DNA from: Desulfobacula sp.
GTDB lineage: Bacteria > Desulfobacterota > Desulfobacteria > Desulfobacterales > Desulfobacteraceae
Direction of reading: 5' to 3'
DNA length: 5,398 bases
Assembly: GCA_011390085.1 (NCBI GenBank)
Contig: JAABTB010000184.1
Location: 1 to 5,398, forward strand
Shown here: positions 1 through 5,374 of the stretch, in pieces
Layout: every line of letters starts with the position of its first letter
How positions within the stretch are numbered: the stretch's first letter is position 1
The notes under the pieces: model-generated
The model's input: only the letters and a program-made list of their open reading frames with translations
What the model was told of the DNA's origin: nothing
Databases searched by the model: none
Program-made: the position numbers and the translations under genes

Positions 1-1
1 T

Positions 2-583
2 AACCCTGACAAGCCCATTGACCCCTCTTTGGTGAAAAAGATGGTGGAAATGGCCGCCAAAGCCCCTTCTTCTTTTAATCTTCAGCCATGGAACCTCATC
101 ATATTAACGGACAAGGAAGACAAACTGAGGCTCCAGAAATGCGCCATGAACCAGGAAAAAGTAAGCACGGCACCGGTCACCATGATCGTCCTGGCTGACA
201 ACCACGGTTTTTTTGAAGGACATCAAACCGTTGAGCGGGTATTCCGGGAAAACATCAAGGCCGGAACCATGACGGAAAAACAGAGGGACTGGTTTCAGAA
301 GGCAAGGACAAAACTGTATGGGAAAAGTGAACGAACCATTCAGGCCTTTTCCTGCAAAAACACCGGTTTTTTTGCCATGGCCCTGATGTTCGCCGCCAAA
401 AGCCTTGGTATCGAAAGCCATCCCATGGATGGATTTGATCACGACAAGGTCATGGCTGAATTCAATATACCGGAAAATTTTTATATTCCCCTGCTCATTG
501 CTTTTGGATATTTTGACGAAACCAAAACCCTTTCCGCTCCCAAATGGCGAAAAGGGTATGATGACATTGTGGTTCGGTTTTAA
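2..583 (+). CDS. Nitroreductase-family flavoprotein, 5' end outside the window
   Basis: This is the C-terminal 193 residues of a nitroreductase-fold protein. The family binds FMN and uses NAD(P)H to reduce nitro compounds, quinones or other acceptors in the cytoplasm. The reading frame is open to the left edge. It begins with NPDKPID, the segment that in this family follows an N-terminal Arg-rich stretch, so probably only 10-20 residues are missing. The FMN-site motif APSSFNLQPW lies at visible residues 21-30. A second helix with NTGFFAMALMFAAKSLG is at about 120-136, HPMDGFD is at 140-146, and the C-terminal strand LIAFGYFD is at 165-172. The TTG at 29 and the ATG at 41 are not credible starts, because family sequence continues upstream and neither has a ribosome site. 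The acyl-CoA synthetase genes follow after 37 bases, suggesting co-transcription. The substrate cannot be told from sequence. Confidence 0.87.
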   Translation, partial: NPDKPIDPSLVKKMVEMAAKAPSSFNLQPWNLIILTDKEDKLRLQKCAMNQEKVSTAPVTMIVLADNHGFFEGHQTVERVFRENIKAGTMTEKQRDWFQKARTKLYGKSERTIQAFSCKNTGFFAMALMFAAKSLGIESHPMDGFDHDKVMAEFNIPENFYIPLLIAFGYFDETKTLSAPKWRKGYDDIVVRF

Positions 584-608
584 GCGCATCATTTTATCAA
601 TCCCGACA

Positions 609-613
609 AAGGA
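609..613 (+). promoter_or_regulatory. Ribosome binding site of the acyl-CoA synthetase alpha gene
   Basis: AAGGA lies six bases before the ATG at 620, inside the purine-rich run AAAGGAAGGAAA. It fixes the start of the alpha subunit. The 36-base gap after the nitroreductase stop codon contains this site and no hairpin with a T-run, which fits read-through from the upstream gene. Confidence 0.75.
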
Positions 614-619
614 AGGAAA

Positions 620-1987
620 ATGGAGCTGAAATATCTTTTCAAGCCGTCAACCATGGCTGTTATCGGTGTTTCCACATCCCAGGACAATCATCCGGCCAAT
701 GTGATCTATACGAAAAATAATCTGAGGTATCCTGTAAAGACTTTTCCTGTAAACCCCAAAGGCGGAATGCTTCACCGCGAAAAATTGTACCGGAGCATTG
801 CCGATATTGAAGAAAGCATTGATATGGCCGTCATTGCCGTTCGCGCCGAATTTGTGCCAAAGGTGATGGAGGACTGTATACAAAAGGGGGTCAAGGGCGC
901 CGTCATCGTTTCCGGCGGATTTGCCGAGGCCGGTAATGTGGTCTTACAGCAACGGTTGACGGATATGGCACGGGCGGCCGATTTTCCTTTTGTGGGTCCC
1001 AATTGCCTTGGAATTTATGCGCCGGATCACGTGGATACGTTTTTTCTTCCCGGAGAGAGAATCATCCGGCCTAAAAAAGGCAATGTTGGATTTATCAGCC
1101 AGAGCGGCGGGGTCCTGGTGGACCAGATGGTGAAATTTGCAGGCCAGGGCATCGGCGTATCGCTGGCGGTCAGCATCGGCAATAAAGCCTTTCTCCGTGA
1201 AACCGATATGCTGGACTGGTTTGCCGGGGACATTGAAACAAAAGTCATCGCCTTTTACGTGGAAGGGTTTGAAAAAGGGGAAGGCCGTCTTTTTATTCAA
1301 AAGGCTGAACAATGCGGCAAACCCGTTGTCATCCTCAAGGCCGGGAAAAGCAAAAAAGGAATGGAAGCCGTTTCCAGCCATACTGCATCCCTGGCCGGAG
1401 ACTACCGGGTCTTTTCCGACATCATGAAACAGCATTGCGTGGCCGAGGCTGACAATGAATATGAACTCACCTCTTTTTGCGAAGCTCTGAGCTGTTTTCA
1501 GAAAGGAATTCAAGGCAATATCGGGGTGCTGTCCCTCAGCGGCGGGCACGGCGTCATTGCCGTGGACGCCTGCGAGCTTCACGGCATGACTGTTCCCCGG
1601 TTGGACCCCAGGACCATGGAGACCATCCGGGAAAAGGTCTCCCCGGAAATCCGGAATATCATTTCGCTGGGCAATCCCCTGGATCTGACCGGAAGTTCGG
1701 TGGACAATGATATTGTGACGGCAGCCACCCATCTTGCCAGGGATAAGGGGATTGAATGTCTTCTGGCCCTGCTCATTCCTTATTCGCCCGGCGTTTCCGC
1801 TGATATCGGGGCAAAGCTCAGCCAGGTGGCTAGAAATGAGGACAAACCCATGATTGCCTATGTTCCCAATGAGGAAAAATACAGGATCATTATCGAAGGC
1901 TTTGAACTCAACGATATCCCGGTGGCCTCCTCTGTGGATGGGGCTGTCCTTATGGCAAAGGCATTGAAGAGGTGCAGACCATGCTGA
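620..1987 (+). CDS. acdA: ADP-forming acyl-CoA synthetase (acetate-CoA ligase type), alpha subunit
   Basis: This 455-residue protein matches the length of archaeal stand-alone alpha subunits of NDP-forming acyl-CoA synthetase. The enzyme interconverts acyl-CoA + ADP + phosphate with acid + CoA + ATP in the cytoplasm through a phosphohistidine. A CoA-binding Rossmann domain covers about residues 5-130, with AVIGVS at 13-18 and VGPNCLG at 125-131. A first succinyl-CoA-synthetase-like domain has QSGGV at 161-165. The swinging phosphohistidine is His254 in SSHTASLAGD, and Glu215 in YVEGF sits 39 residues before it. Both positions correspond to the His257/Glu218 pair known from the Pyrococcus furiosus enzyme. 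A second ligase domain starts near 300, with SLSGGHG at 306-312 and NPLDLTG at 352-358. The end overlaps the beta gene. Most bacterial members I know are single fused chains of about 700 residues, so the split form is notable. The acyl substrate (acetate, propionate, branched or aryl acid) is not determinable here. Confidence 0.92.
   Translation: MELKYLFKPSTMAVIGVSTSQDNHPANVIYTKNNLRYPVKTFPVNPKGGMLHREKLYRSIADIEESIDMAVIAVRAEFVPKVMEDCIQKGVKGAVIVSGGFAEAGNVVLQQRLTDMARAADFPFVGPNCLGIYAPDHVDTFFLPGERIIRPKKGNVGFISQSGGVLVDQMVKFAGQGIGVSLAVSIGNKAFLRETDMLDWFAGDIETKVIAFYVEGFEKGEGRLFIQKAEQCGKPVVILKAGKSKKGMEAVSSHTASLAGDYRVFSDIMKQHCVAEADNEYELTSFCEALSCFQKGIQGNIGVLSLSGGHGVIAVDACELHGMTVPRLDPRTMETIREKVSPEIRNIISLGNPLDLTGSSVDNDIVTAATHLARDKGIECLLALLIPYSPGVSADIGAKLSQVARNEDKPMIAYVPNEEKYRIIIEGFELNDIPVASSVDGAVLMAKALKRCRPC
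1969..1974 (+). promoter_or_regulatory. Ribosome binding site of the beta gene, inside the alpha gene
   Basis: GAGGTG is a full six-base match to the anti-Shine-Dalgarno sequence and lies six bases before the ATG at 1981. It includes the GTG at 1972-1974 that would otherwise be the first possible start, so the ATG at 1981 is the better start. The site lies in the last codons of the alpha gene, which supports coupled translation of the two subunits. Confidence 0.8.
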
Positions 1988-2661
1988 AGAAAAAAATCAG
2001 AACCCTCATTGATGCCCATAAGGATTTGGGATGGGTTCTGGAGCCGTCTGCAAAGGCGATCATGAAAGCCCAGGGCCTGGATATCCCGGAGTTTGTACTC
2101 ACCAATTCCTTTGAAAAAGCGGAACAGTTTTTAAAGAAAATAAAGGGCCCGGTGGTGGCCAAGGCGGTTTCAAGGAAAATTCTTCATAAAACCGAATACC
2201 AGGCTGTGGTGACCGGGATCACCACAAGCCGTCGTCTGAAAAAAGAGATGGAAAGGCTTCAAGGCCTGGAGGGCTGCGAAGCCGTCCTGGTCGAAGAAAT
2301 GGTTCAGGGCCTTGAGCTGATCGTCGGTGCAAAAAATGATTTCCAGTTCGGCCCGGTGGTGGTCCTTGGCATTGGCGGAACTTCCGTTGAAATTTATAAT
2401 GATACCGCCATCCGCATGGCGCCGCTGAAGCCCGGAGATGTGTTTTCCATGGTAGACTCCCTGAAGGCCAAGGCCCTTTTATCCGGATACCGGGGAAGGG
2501 ACGGAGTGAACATGGAGGTTCTAACCAATACCCTGGTGCGGTTCTCCCACCTCATCATGGCGCTGGAAAAGGATATGGACTCTTTGGACCTGAACCCCGT
2601 TATCTGCACAAAAGACCGGTGCATCATCGCCGATGCCCGGATTATCCTGAAAAAGGCCTGA
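1981..2661 (+). CDS. acdB: ADP-forming acyl-CoA synthetase, beta (ATP-grasp) subunit
   Basis: This 226-residue ATP-grasp protein is the nucleotide-binding partner of the alpha subunit. Its length matches archaeal stand-alone beta subunits. GPVVAKAVSRKILHKTE at residues 56-72 is the first ATP-grasp strand and loop. His69 in HKT corresponds to the second active-site histidine (His71 beta) reported for the Pyrococcus furiosus enzyme. VLVEEMVQGLELIVGAK (102-118) and FGPVVVLGIGGTSVEIYND (123-141) are hallmark blocks of the ATP-grasp_5 family. The C-terminal metal/nucleotide segment is LDLNPV (202-207). After HKT the family usually has a Gly-Gly pair; here it reads EYQAV. The start is the ATG at 1981, chosen for its ribosome site, and overlaps the alpha stop codon in ATGCTGA. 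A GTG at 1972 would add three residues. The two proteins should form an alpha2beta2-type complex. Confidence 0.92.
   Translation: MLKKKIRTLIDAHKDLGWVLEPSAKAIMKAQGLDIPEFVLTNSFEKAEQFLKKIKGPVVAKAVSRKILHKTEYQAVVTGITTSRRLKKEMERLQGLEGCEAVLVEEMVQGLELIVGAKNDFQFGPVVVLGIGGTSVEIYNDTAIRMAPLKPGDVFSMVDSLKAKALLSGYRGRDGVNMEVLTNTLVRFSHLIMALEKDMDSLDLNPVICTKDRCIIADARIILKKA
2202..2230. repeat. Bulged 11-bp inverted repeat inside the beta gene
   Basis: GTGGTGA (2206-2212) and TCACCAC (2219-2225) are perfect inverted copies around a six-base loop. GGCT (2202-2205) and AGCC (2227-2230) extend the stem across a single bulged A at 2226. The structure falls in the codons just after the HKT motif. No T-run follows on either strand, so it is not an intrinsic terminator. 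It may be chance or a local mRNA structure. Confidence 0.5.
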
Positions 2662-2707
2662 AGTCGGGACAGTCCGCCGGGACACAGGTGTATCATGAGA
2701 CAAAAAT

Positions 2708-2711
2708 AGGA
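2708..2711 (+). promoter_or_regulatory. Ribosome binding site of the exonuclease III gene
   Basis: AGGA lies six bases before the ATG at 2718. It decides the start against an in-frame ATG at 2619 that would add 33 residues overlapping the beta gene. Those residues lack family similarity, while the family motif KIISWNVNGLRA begins eight residues after the chosen Met. The 56-base gap before the gene holds only a 4-bp GTCC/GGAC stem. Confidence 0.7.
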
Positions 2712-2717
2712 ACAGTT

Positions 2718-3509
2718 ATGCCGGATAAAACACAATTAAAAATCATTTCCTGGAATGTGAACGGACTCAGGGCCATCATGAATAAGGAGTTTACAAAAAC
2801 CATACGGAATCTGGATGCCGATATCCTCCTGTTACAGGAAACAAAGCTTCAGGAGGACCAGCGGACCGAAGAGATGATTGCTTTGCCGCTCTATGATTCC
2901 TTCTGGTCCTATTCTACCCTGAAAAAAGGATACAGCGGCGTGGCTGCCTATTCAAAAACAGCGCCGTTAAACGTCACGACATCATTCGGCAGGCCTGAAT
3001 TTGACGGCGAAGGCCGGGTCATCCAAATGGATTATCAAGACTTTACCCTGTTTAATGTGTATTTTCCCAATGGCCAGATGAGTGATGACCGCCTGAAATA
3101 TAAGCTGGATTTTTATGATTGGCTTCTTGCCCATGCCGATACCTTGCGCAGCCAGGGCAAAAGTCTCATTATCACCGGGGATTTTAATACCGCCCACAAT
3201 GAGATCGATTTAAAGCATCCGGGTCCCAATTCAAAATTCTCCGGGTTTTTAAGGATCGAAAGGGATGTTCTGGACCGGATGGTGGAGGATGGGTATGTGG
3301 ATACATTCCGGTATTTTTATCCGGATACGGTCAAATATTCGTGGTGGTCCTATAGGTTCAATGCCCGGAAAAACAATGCCGGTTGGCGTATTGATTATTT
3401 TTTTGTAACCCGGGACCTTATCGATAAAGGCATAATAAAAGAAGCCTTTATCGAAAATGAGGTCCAGGGGTCGGATCATTGTCCGGTGGGTCTGATTCTT
3501 GAAATTTAA
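2718..3509 (+). CDS. xth: Exodeoxyribonuclease III / AP endonuclease (APE1-like)
   Basis: This 263-residue enzyme is close in length to E. coli ExoIII (268). The family cuts DNA 5' to abasic sites and removes 3' blocks and nucleotides, acting with Mg2+ in base-excision repair. Almost every catalytic motif is present: Asn13 in SWNVNGLRA, Glu41 in LLQETKL, Tyr115 in NVYFPNG, Asp155 and Asn157 in ITGDFN, Asp226 in WRIDYF, and Asp253-His254 in GSDHCPV. The segment YSWWSYRFNARKNNAGWRID (207-226) resembles the human APE1 / bacterial ExoA branch rather than E. coli Xth. The gene follows the acyl-CoA synthetase beta gene by 56 bases on the same strand. Its last four bases overlap the stop codon of the opposing gene. 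A compound inverted repeat lies in its last 100 bases. No metabolic link to the upstream genes is evident. Confidence 0.96.
   Translation: MPDKTQLKIISWNVNGLRAIMNKEFTKTIRNLDADILLLQETKLQEDQRTEEMIALPLYDSFWSYSTLKKGYSGVAAYSKTAPLNVTTSFGRPEFDGEGRVIQMDYQDFTLFNVYFPNGQMSDDRLKYKLDFYDWLLAHADTLRSQGKSLIITGDFNTAHNEIDLKHPGPNSKFSGFLRIERDVLDRMVEDGYVDTFRYFYPDTVKYSWWSYRFNARKNNAGWRIDYFFVTRDLIDKGIIKEAFIENEVQGSDHCPVGLILEI
3413..3465. repeat. Compound inverted repeat near the 3' end of the exonuclease gene
   Basis: TCGATAAAGGC (3421-3431) and GCCTTTATCGA (3444-3454) are perfect 11-bp inverted copies separated by a 12-base A/T-rich loop. Outside them, GGACC (3413-3417) and GGTCC (3461-3465) form a further 5-bp stem, with internal loops of three and six bases between the stems. 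The structure lies 45 bases before the nuclease stop codon. It also lies just beyond the stop codon of the opposing minus-strand gene, in its 3' flank. There is no T-run after it on either strand, so any role in ending or protecting transcripts is inference. Confidence 0.65.
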
Positions 3510-4162
3510 TCCTTGAACACGAGTTTTCCGCCGATAAATCCGGCTACACCGGCTGCCGCCACCATGACGATATTGACCAGGATGAAGACAAAGGCTTTAG
3601 AGCCTGACAGAATTTCAGGATCGGCAAGATACCAGATCAGGCTGATCACACAGGAAACCGTGGTCAGGGCTGCAGCCAGAATCTTAATTTTAAACAGGGG
3701 GGTGAGCGCACCCCGATATTTTTTTTGCCATTCCAGAATCCCTGTTAAGATGACCACCGGAAAGGCCAGCACCACAAAGATCATATTGATCATGGCAGCT
3801 TTGGCCAAAAGCTCGGAATCGAATATCCAGGCCAGGATCCAAAGGACCACGGCAACAGGCAGGATACCGTTGGGCGTGTGCACGGAAACCGGGTGGGCGT
3901 GGTGCTTCAGGGCCAGGGATTTGATTTTTTCAAAACCGGTTTCAAGGGGCGGTTGTTTTTTCGGAGGTTCGGGGGCGGCTTTCACAGAGGTGGAAGCGGG
4001 GCCTGCCTCTTTTACGACGTCCTTTCGAACGGGCCGCGCCGGTATCATGGATTCATCAATTTCTATAAATTTGCTTTTGTCCACACCGCAGACAGGGCAT
4101 TTTTCAGGGGGTTCCTCCCCCCGGTGAATATATTTGCAAACAGAGCATTGCCAGACTTTCAT
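3506..4162 (-). CDS. Rubredoxin-like domain fused to a four-helix DUF2231-type membrane domain
   Basis: This is a 218-residue fusion. Residues 1-36 form a small rubredoxin of the rubrerythrin type, with Cys6-x2-Cys9, twelve residues, then Cys22-P-V-Cys25, which should hold one iron. Residues 38-77 are a Pro/Ala/Lys-rich linker. Residues 86-95 carry HHAHPVSVH followed by TPNGILPVA, resembling the start of DUF2231-type membrane domains. Four hydrophobic segments follow at about 99-116, 121-142, 155-179 and 188-211. Positive charges in the N-terminal part, in the loop QKKYRG (146-151) and at the C-terminus place both ends and the rubredoxin in the cytoplasm. No signal peptide is present. A likely role is electron transfer between cytoplasmic donors and a membrane redox partner; His87, 88, 90 and 95 could be ligands. 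It lies 21 bases downstream of citrate synthase, with AAGGA at 4173-4177 as ribosome site. The membrane-domain assignment is by resemblance, and the function is unproven. Confidence 0.85.
   Translation of the reverse strand: MKVWQCSVCKYIHRGEEPPEKCPVCGVDKSKFIEIDESMIPARPVRKDVVKEAGPASTSVKAAPEPPKKQPPLETGFEKIKSLALKHHAHPVSVHTPNGILPVAVVLWILAWIFDSELLAKAAMINMIFVVLAFPVVILTGILEWQKKYRGALTPLFKIKILAAALTTVSCVISLIWYLADPEILSGSKAFVFILVNIVMVAAAGVAGFIGGKLVFKD
3699..3726 (+). terminator. Terminator-like hairpin with T8, antisense to the rubredoxin-fusion gene
   Basis: GGGGTG (3699-3704), loop AGCG, and CACCCC (3709-3714) form a six-pair GC-rich stem. After GATA it is followed by eight T at 3719-3726. On the plus strand this has the form of an intrinsic terminator, 190 bases past the nuclease stop codon. 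It could end the plus-strand transcript inside the opposing gene. Against this, the four-base spacer before the T-run weakens it, and the bases also encode the KKYRGALTP segment of the minus-strand protein, whose AAA AAA codons make most of the T-run. Confidence 0.4.
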
Positions 4163-4183
4163 GATTAAAATTTCCTTTTTGGG

Positions 4184-5362
4184 TTAACGTTTATCCAGAT
4201 CCACAAACGCGCATTCATCAGGCCCGCAATAATTGCCCACATAGGTTGCTCCCGGCCGGTAGAGCGACGGCTTGGGAGCAGCCATGGCAAATTGTTCCTC
4301 AATCACATGGGCCGACCACCCGCTGATCCTTGAAACGGCAAAGATCGGGGAGAAAAGGTCCATGGCAATTCCCATGGCGTAAAAAAGAGAGGCGCTGTAA
4401 AAATCCACGTTACAATAGATTTCCCGCTGTTTTTTGGCTTTAAAGGCGGCCTTTGCCTTAATTTCAAGCTCTCTTGACAGATCATACCAGAGGGGTTGCC
4501 CGGCGATCTCTCCCATTCTTTTGCTCATGGGGCCCAGGATCAGGGCTCTTGGGTCATCGGTCTCATATACGGCATGGCCGAGCCCCATGATGAGATCTCC
4601 CGAGTCCAGCGCACGGTTGATATAGGCATCGATATGGTCCTTTGACCCGATTTCCTTCAGCATCTGCATGACCCGGACATTGGCTCCGCCATGAAGGGCA
4701 CCGGAAAGGGACCCGATGGCCGCGGACACCGCTGCATAAATATGAGCCCGGGTGGAGGCCACCTGCCTTGCCGTGAAGGTGGAGGCGTTAAAGGAATGCT
4801 CGGCATGCAGCACAAGGCTGGTGTCATAGAAGCGGGCGGTTTCAGGATCAGGAATGTCGCCGGTGAGCATATATAGAAAATTGGCGGCATGGCTCAGATC
4901 ATCATGGGGCGGAACAATTTCCCTGTTGTTTCTGATCCGGTCCCAGGCCGCAGTAATGATTGCCAGCCCGGCGATCAGGTTTTCGGCGCTGTAAAGGGTA
5001 TTTTCAATGCCCGGTTCGCCAACGGTTTTATCATTCTGGATCAGAAGGGGGGTCGCTGTCTGAAGAACATCCATGGGATTCATTGTCGGCGGCAGGGCCT
5101 TTAAAACCGTAAATATATTATCCGGGATGCGTCTTTTTTGTTTCAGGCTTTGGGTGAAGTCCAAAAGTTCTTCTTTATTGGGAAGCCGTTCATACAATAA
5201 AAGAAAGCTCACTTCTTCAAAACCGGCGTTTTTTGCAAGGTCCTGAACCAGAAAACCCCTGTAAATCAGTTTTCCTTCTTTGCCCCGCACATCACAGATT
5301 TTCGAGCTGGCCACGTCAATACCCCGAAGGCCGGTATTGAGAATAGACATACATTCATTCAT
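4184..5362 (-). CDS. gltA: Citrate synthase (short form; 2-methylcitrate synthase possible)
   Basis: This 392-residue protein condenses acetyl-CoA with oxaloacetate, feeding the TCA cycle in the cytoplasm. The catalytic triad is intact: His224 in GALHGGAN, His263 in GLGHAVYETDDPRA, and Asp320 in NVDFYSA. The substrate-binding arginines are also present: Arg272 (DPR), Arg345 (SRISGWSAH) and Arg369 (RPGATYVG). LHAEHSFNASTF at 185-196 is a further family block. The N-terminus starts directly at GLRGIDVASSKICDV, without the extra N-terminal domain of the NADH-inhibited E. coli enzyme, as in Bacillus-type short citrate synthases. The usual GFGHRVY is GLGHAVY here, with Ala where bacterial enzymes normally have Arg. 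The ATG at 5362 is chosen for its upstream GAGG; a Met four codons later has no such site. No prp genes are visible, so methylcitrate synthase activity is possible but unsupported. The rubredoxin-fusion gene follows after 21 bases. Confidence 0.93.
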   Translation of the reverse strand: MNECMSILNTGLRGIDVASSKICDVRGKEGKLIYRGFLVQDLAKNAGFEEVSFLLLYERLPNKEELLDFTQSLKQKRRIPDNIFTVLKALPPTMNPMDVLQTATPLLIQNDKTVGEPGIENTLYSAENLIAGLAIITAAWDRIRNNREIVPPHDDLSHAANFLYMLTGDIPDPETARFYDTSLVLHAEHSFNASTFTARQVASTRAHIYAAVSAAIGSLSGALHGGANVRVMQMLKEIGSKDHIDAYINRALDSGDLIMGLGHAVYETDDPRALILGPMSKRMGEIAGQPLWYDLSRELEIKAKAAFKAKKQREIYCNVDFYSASLFYAMGIAMDLFSPIFAVSRISGWSAHVIEEQFAMAAPKPSLYRPGATYVGNYCGPDECAFVDLDKR

Positions 5363-5370
5363 AAGGTTTG

Positions 5371-5374
5371 CCTC
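5371..5374 (-). promoter_or_regulatory. Ribosome binding site of citrate synthase
   Basis: On the minus strand, GAGG lies eight bases before the ATG whose first base is 5362. It supports this start over the internal Met5 codon. Only 36 bases upstream are in the window, so a promoter cannot be judged. Confidence 0.65.

Noticed and set aside
208..214. T7 runs within the nitroreductase gene (208-214 and again near 364-370), possible slippage sites
   Set aside because: The reading frame is intact across both and family motifs continue on either side; Phe codons explain the runs.
104..592. Minus-strand open frame (162 residues) opposite the nitroreductase
   Set aside because: It shadows a well-supported gene and has no domain of its own.
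944..1732. Long minus-strand open frame (262 residues) opposite the alpha subunit
   Set aside because: It is antisense to a gene with clear family motifs, lacks any recognisable domain or ribosome site, and is explained by the codon bias of the true gene.
2672..2683. Possible hairpin GTCC-GCCG-GGAC between the beta and nuclease genes
   Set aside because: The stem is only four pairs and no T-run follows, so it does not support a terminator.
2619..2717. In-frame N-terminal extension of the exonuclease from the ATG at 2619
   Set aside because: The added 33 residues overlap the beta gene and do not resemble the family; the ATG at 2718 has AGGA at proper spacing.
3513..4127. Plus-strand open frame (204 residues) opposite the rubredoxin-fusion gene
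   Set aside because: Its translation is low-complexity and shows no family motif, while the minus strand carries the Cys4 site and membrane helices with a good ribosome site.
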